A stretch of DNA of 64,000 bases from Chitiniphilus eburneus. GTDB lineage: Bacteria > Pseudomonadota > Gammaproteobacteria > Burkholderiales > Chitinibacteraceae. The DNA is taken from NCBI RefSeq assembly GCF_005048205.1, contig NZ_SUMF01000008.1:62001-126000 (forward strand), written 5' to 3'. The notes under the pieces are model-generated. The model ran no database searches, was not told where the DNA came from, and saw only the letters and a list, made by a program, of their open reading frames with translations. The position numbers and the translations under genes were made by a program. Shown one piece after another: positions 63,462 through 64,000 of the stretch; position 1 is the stretch's first letter; each line of letters opens with the position of its first letter.

Positions 63462-63886
63462 CCATCGACTGGACCTCGTTCACCCCCTGGAGCGCACTGC
63501 TCGGTGGCGCGCTGATTGGCATCGCCGCCAGCCTGCTGGCGCTGGGCGCCGGACGTATCGCCGGGATCAGCGGCATCGTTGGCGGCCTGGTCGGCGGCAA
63601 GGCCGCGCGCTGGCAACTGGCTTTCGTCGCCGGCTTGCTGATCGCCCCCCTGGGCTGGCTGATGCTCGCCCTGATGCCGGCTTTCGTGTTGGAGGCCGGC
63701 CCCGGCATGCAGATCGTCGCCGGCCTGCTGGTCGGGATCGGCACGCGCTACGCCAATGGCTGCACCAGTGGCCATGGCGTCTGCGGCCTGTCCCGGCTTT
63801 CGCTACGCTCGCTGGTCGCGGTGCTGGCCTTCATGGGCGCCGGCTTCGTCACCGTTTATCTCCTGCGCCATGCGCTGATTGCCTGA
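63458..63886 (+). CDS. YeeE/YedE-family sulfur-compound transporter, half 1 (PmpA-like)
   Basis: A 142-residue membrane protein with about four helices (LLGGALIGIAASLLALGAG, GIVGGLVGGKA, VAGLLIAPLGWLMLALMP, LVAVLAFMGAGFVTVYLL) and the ANGCTSGHGVCGLSRLS motif whose Cys residues take part in thiosulfate or sulfur relay in YeeE. PmpA and PmpB pairs occur beside BigR/SqrR regulators. It is coupled to the regulator by an ATGA overlap. Confidence 0.88.
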   Translation: MTIDWTSFTPWSALLGGALIGIAASLLALGAGRIAGISGIVGGLVGGKAARWQLAFVAGLLIAPLGWLMLALMPAFVLEAGPGMQIVAGLLVGIGTRYANGCTSGHGVCGLSRLSLRSLVAVLAFMGAGFVTVYLLRHALIA

Positions 63887-63895
63887 GACCCTGCC

Positions 63896-64000
63896 ATGAC
63901 CTTCTCCAGAACGCTCCTGGTTTCATTCATCGCCGGTGCATTGTTCGGCCTCGGCCTCATCGTTTCCGGCATGGCCAATCCGGCCAAGGTAACGGGGTTT
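63896..64000 (+). CDS. YeeE/YedE-family transporter, half 2 (PmpB/DUF6691-like, partial)
   Basis: The first 35 codons are present; the rest lies beyond the right edge. The visible start (MTFSRTLLVSFIAGALFGLG, then LIVSGMANPAKVTGF) has the GxxFGxGLxxSGMxNPxKV signature of the second YeeE/YedE half. It begins 9 bp after half 1, as in other split YeeE pairs. Confidence 0.86.
   Translation, partial: MTFSRTLLVSFIAGALFGLGLIVSGMANPAKVTGF

Overview
The window is GC-rich bacterial chromosome, densely coded on both strands, with no integrated phage, complete insertion sequence or CRISPR array. Gene content and order point to the Betaproteobacteria, most likely the order Neisseriales and a free-living relative of Chromobacterium or the Chitinibacteraceae. 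The signs are the trxA-rho pair, the gyrA / serC / pheA / hisC series, an OmpA protein with a short N-terminal domain like Neisseria RmpM, a polyhydroxyalkanoate (PHA) locus, a PEP-CTERM protein, and lipoproteins with a poly-glycine stretch after the lipidated cysteine. This placement is inferred from the proteins; no rRNA gene is present.

Layout. 1-2146 (minus): start of rho, trxA, radA. 2302-3717 (plus): a secreted lipoprotein, ended by a tiny copy of a mobile repeat and a strong bidirectional terminator. 3813-14753 (minus): the complete flgBCDEFGHIJKL rod, hook, P/L-ring and hook-filament-junction operon, with a near-consensus sigma-54 promoter before flgB and a candidate sigma-28 promoter before flgK. 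15021-15344 (minus): a DUF2325 gene behind a Fur-box-like palindrome. 15720-18557 (plus): three-subunit proton-translocating transhydrogenase (pntAA, pntAB, pntB). 18724-27200: MscS-type channel, tautomerase-like isomerase, quinone reductase, ZapE, AhpC with a sigma-70 promoter and an OxyR-like site, an orphan periplasmic binding protein, and a membrane GGDEF-EAL protein. 27565-31529 (plus): two tandem HExxH metallopeptidase-like lipoproteins and a small lipoprotein. 31598-39470 (minus): gyrA, two thioesterases, serC, a 62-residue membrane protein, pheA, a LOG protein and hisC. 39789-45350 (plus): ompA, lolA, rarA, serS, an NfeD protein and an SPFH protein. 45401-50360 (minus): a PilZ protein and gspC, gspD, gspE of a type II secretion system. 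50494-50683: tRNA-Val and tRNA-Asp. 50907-56952 (plus): a PAS-only membrane protein, hrpA and a PEP-CTERM protein. 57022-60948 (minus): mercaptopyruvate sulfurtransferase, phaA and phaC. 61223-62209 (plus): a PBP7-type endopeptidase. 62270-62541: a 272-bp CTAG-bounded inverted-repeat element. 62538-62960 (minus): trxC. 63153-64000 (plus): a BigR/SqrR-type regulator and two YeeE/YedE half-transporters, the second cut by the window edge.

How the parts fit. The flagellar operon, the GGDEF-EAL enzyme and the PilZ receptor fit a motile organism that uses cyclic di-GMP. Redox and sulfur handling recur: TrxA, TrxC, AhpC, transhydrogenase, a sulfurtransferase and a persulfide-sensor-like regulator beside sulfur-compound transporters. 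Envelope and export functions (LolA, OmpA, GspCDE, several lipoproteins, PEP-CTERM) form a second theme. The most unusual items are the paired poly-Gly-tethered metallopeptidase lipoproteins, the CTAG-bounded non-coding repeat whose two copies each sit exactly on a gene's stop codon, the atypical quinolone-pocket residues of GyrA, and a Ser in place of the first Gly of the PhaC lipase box.
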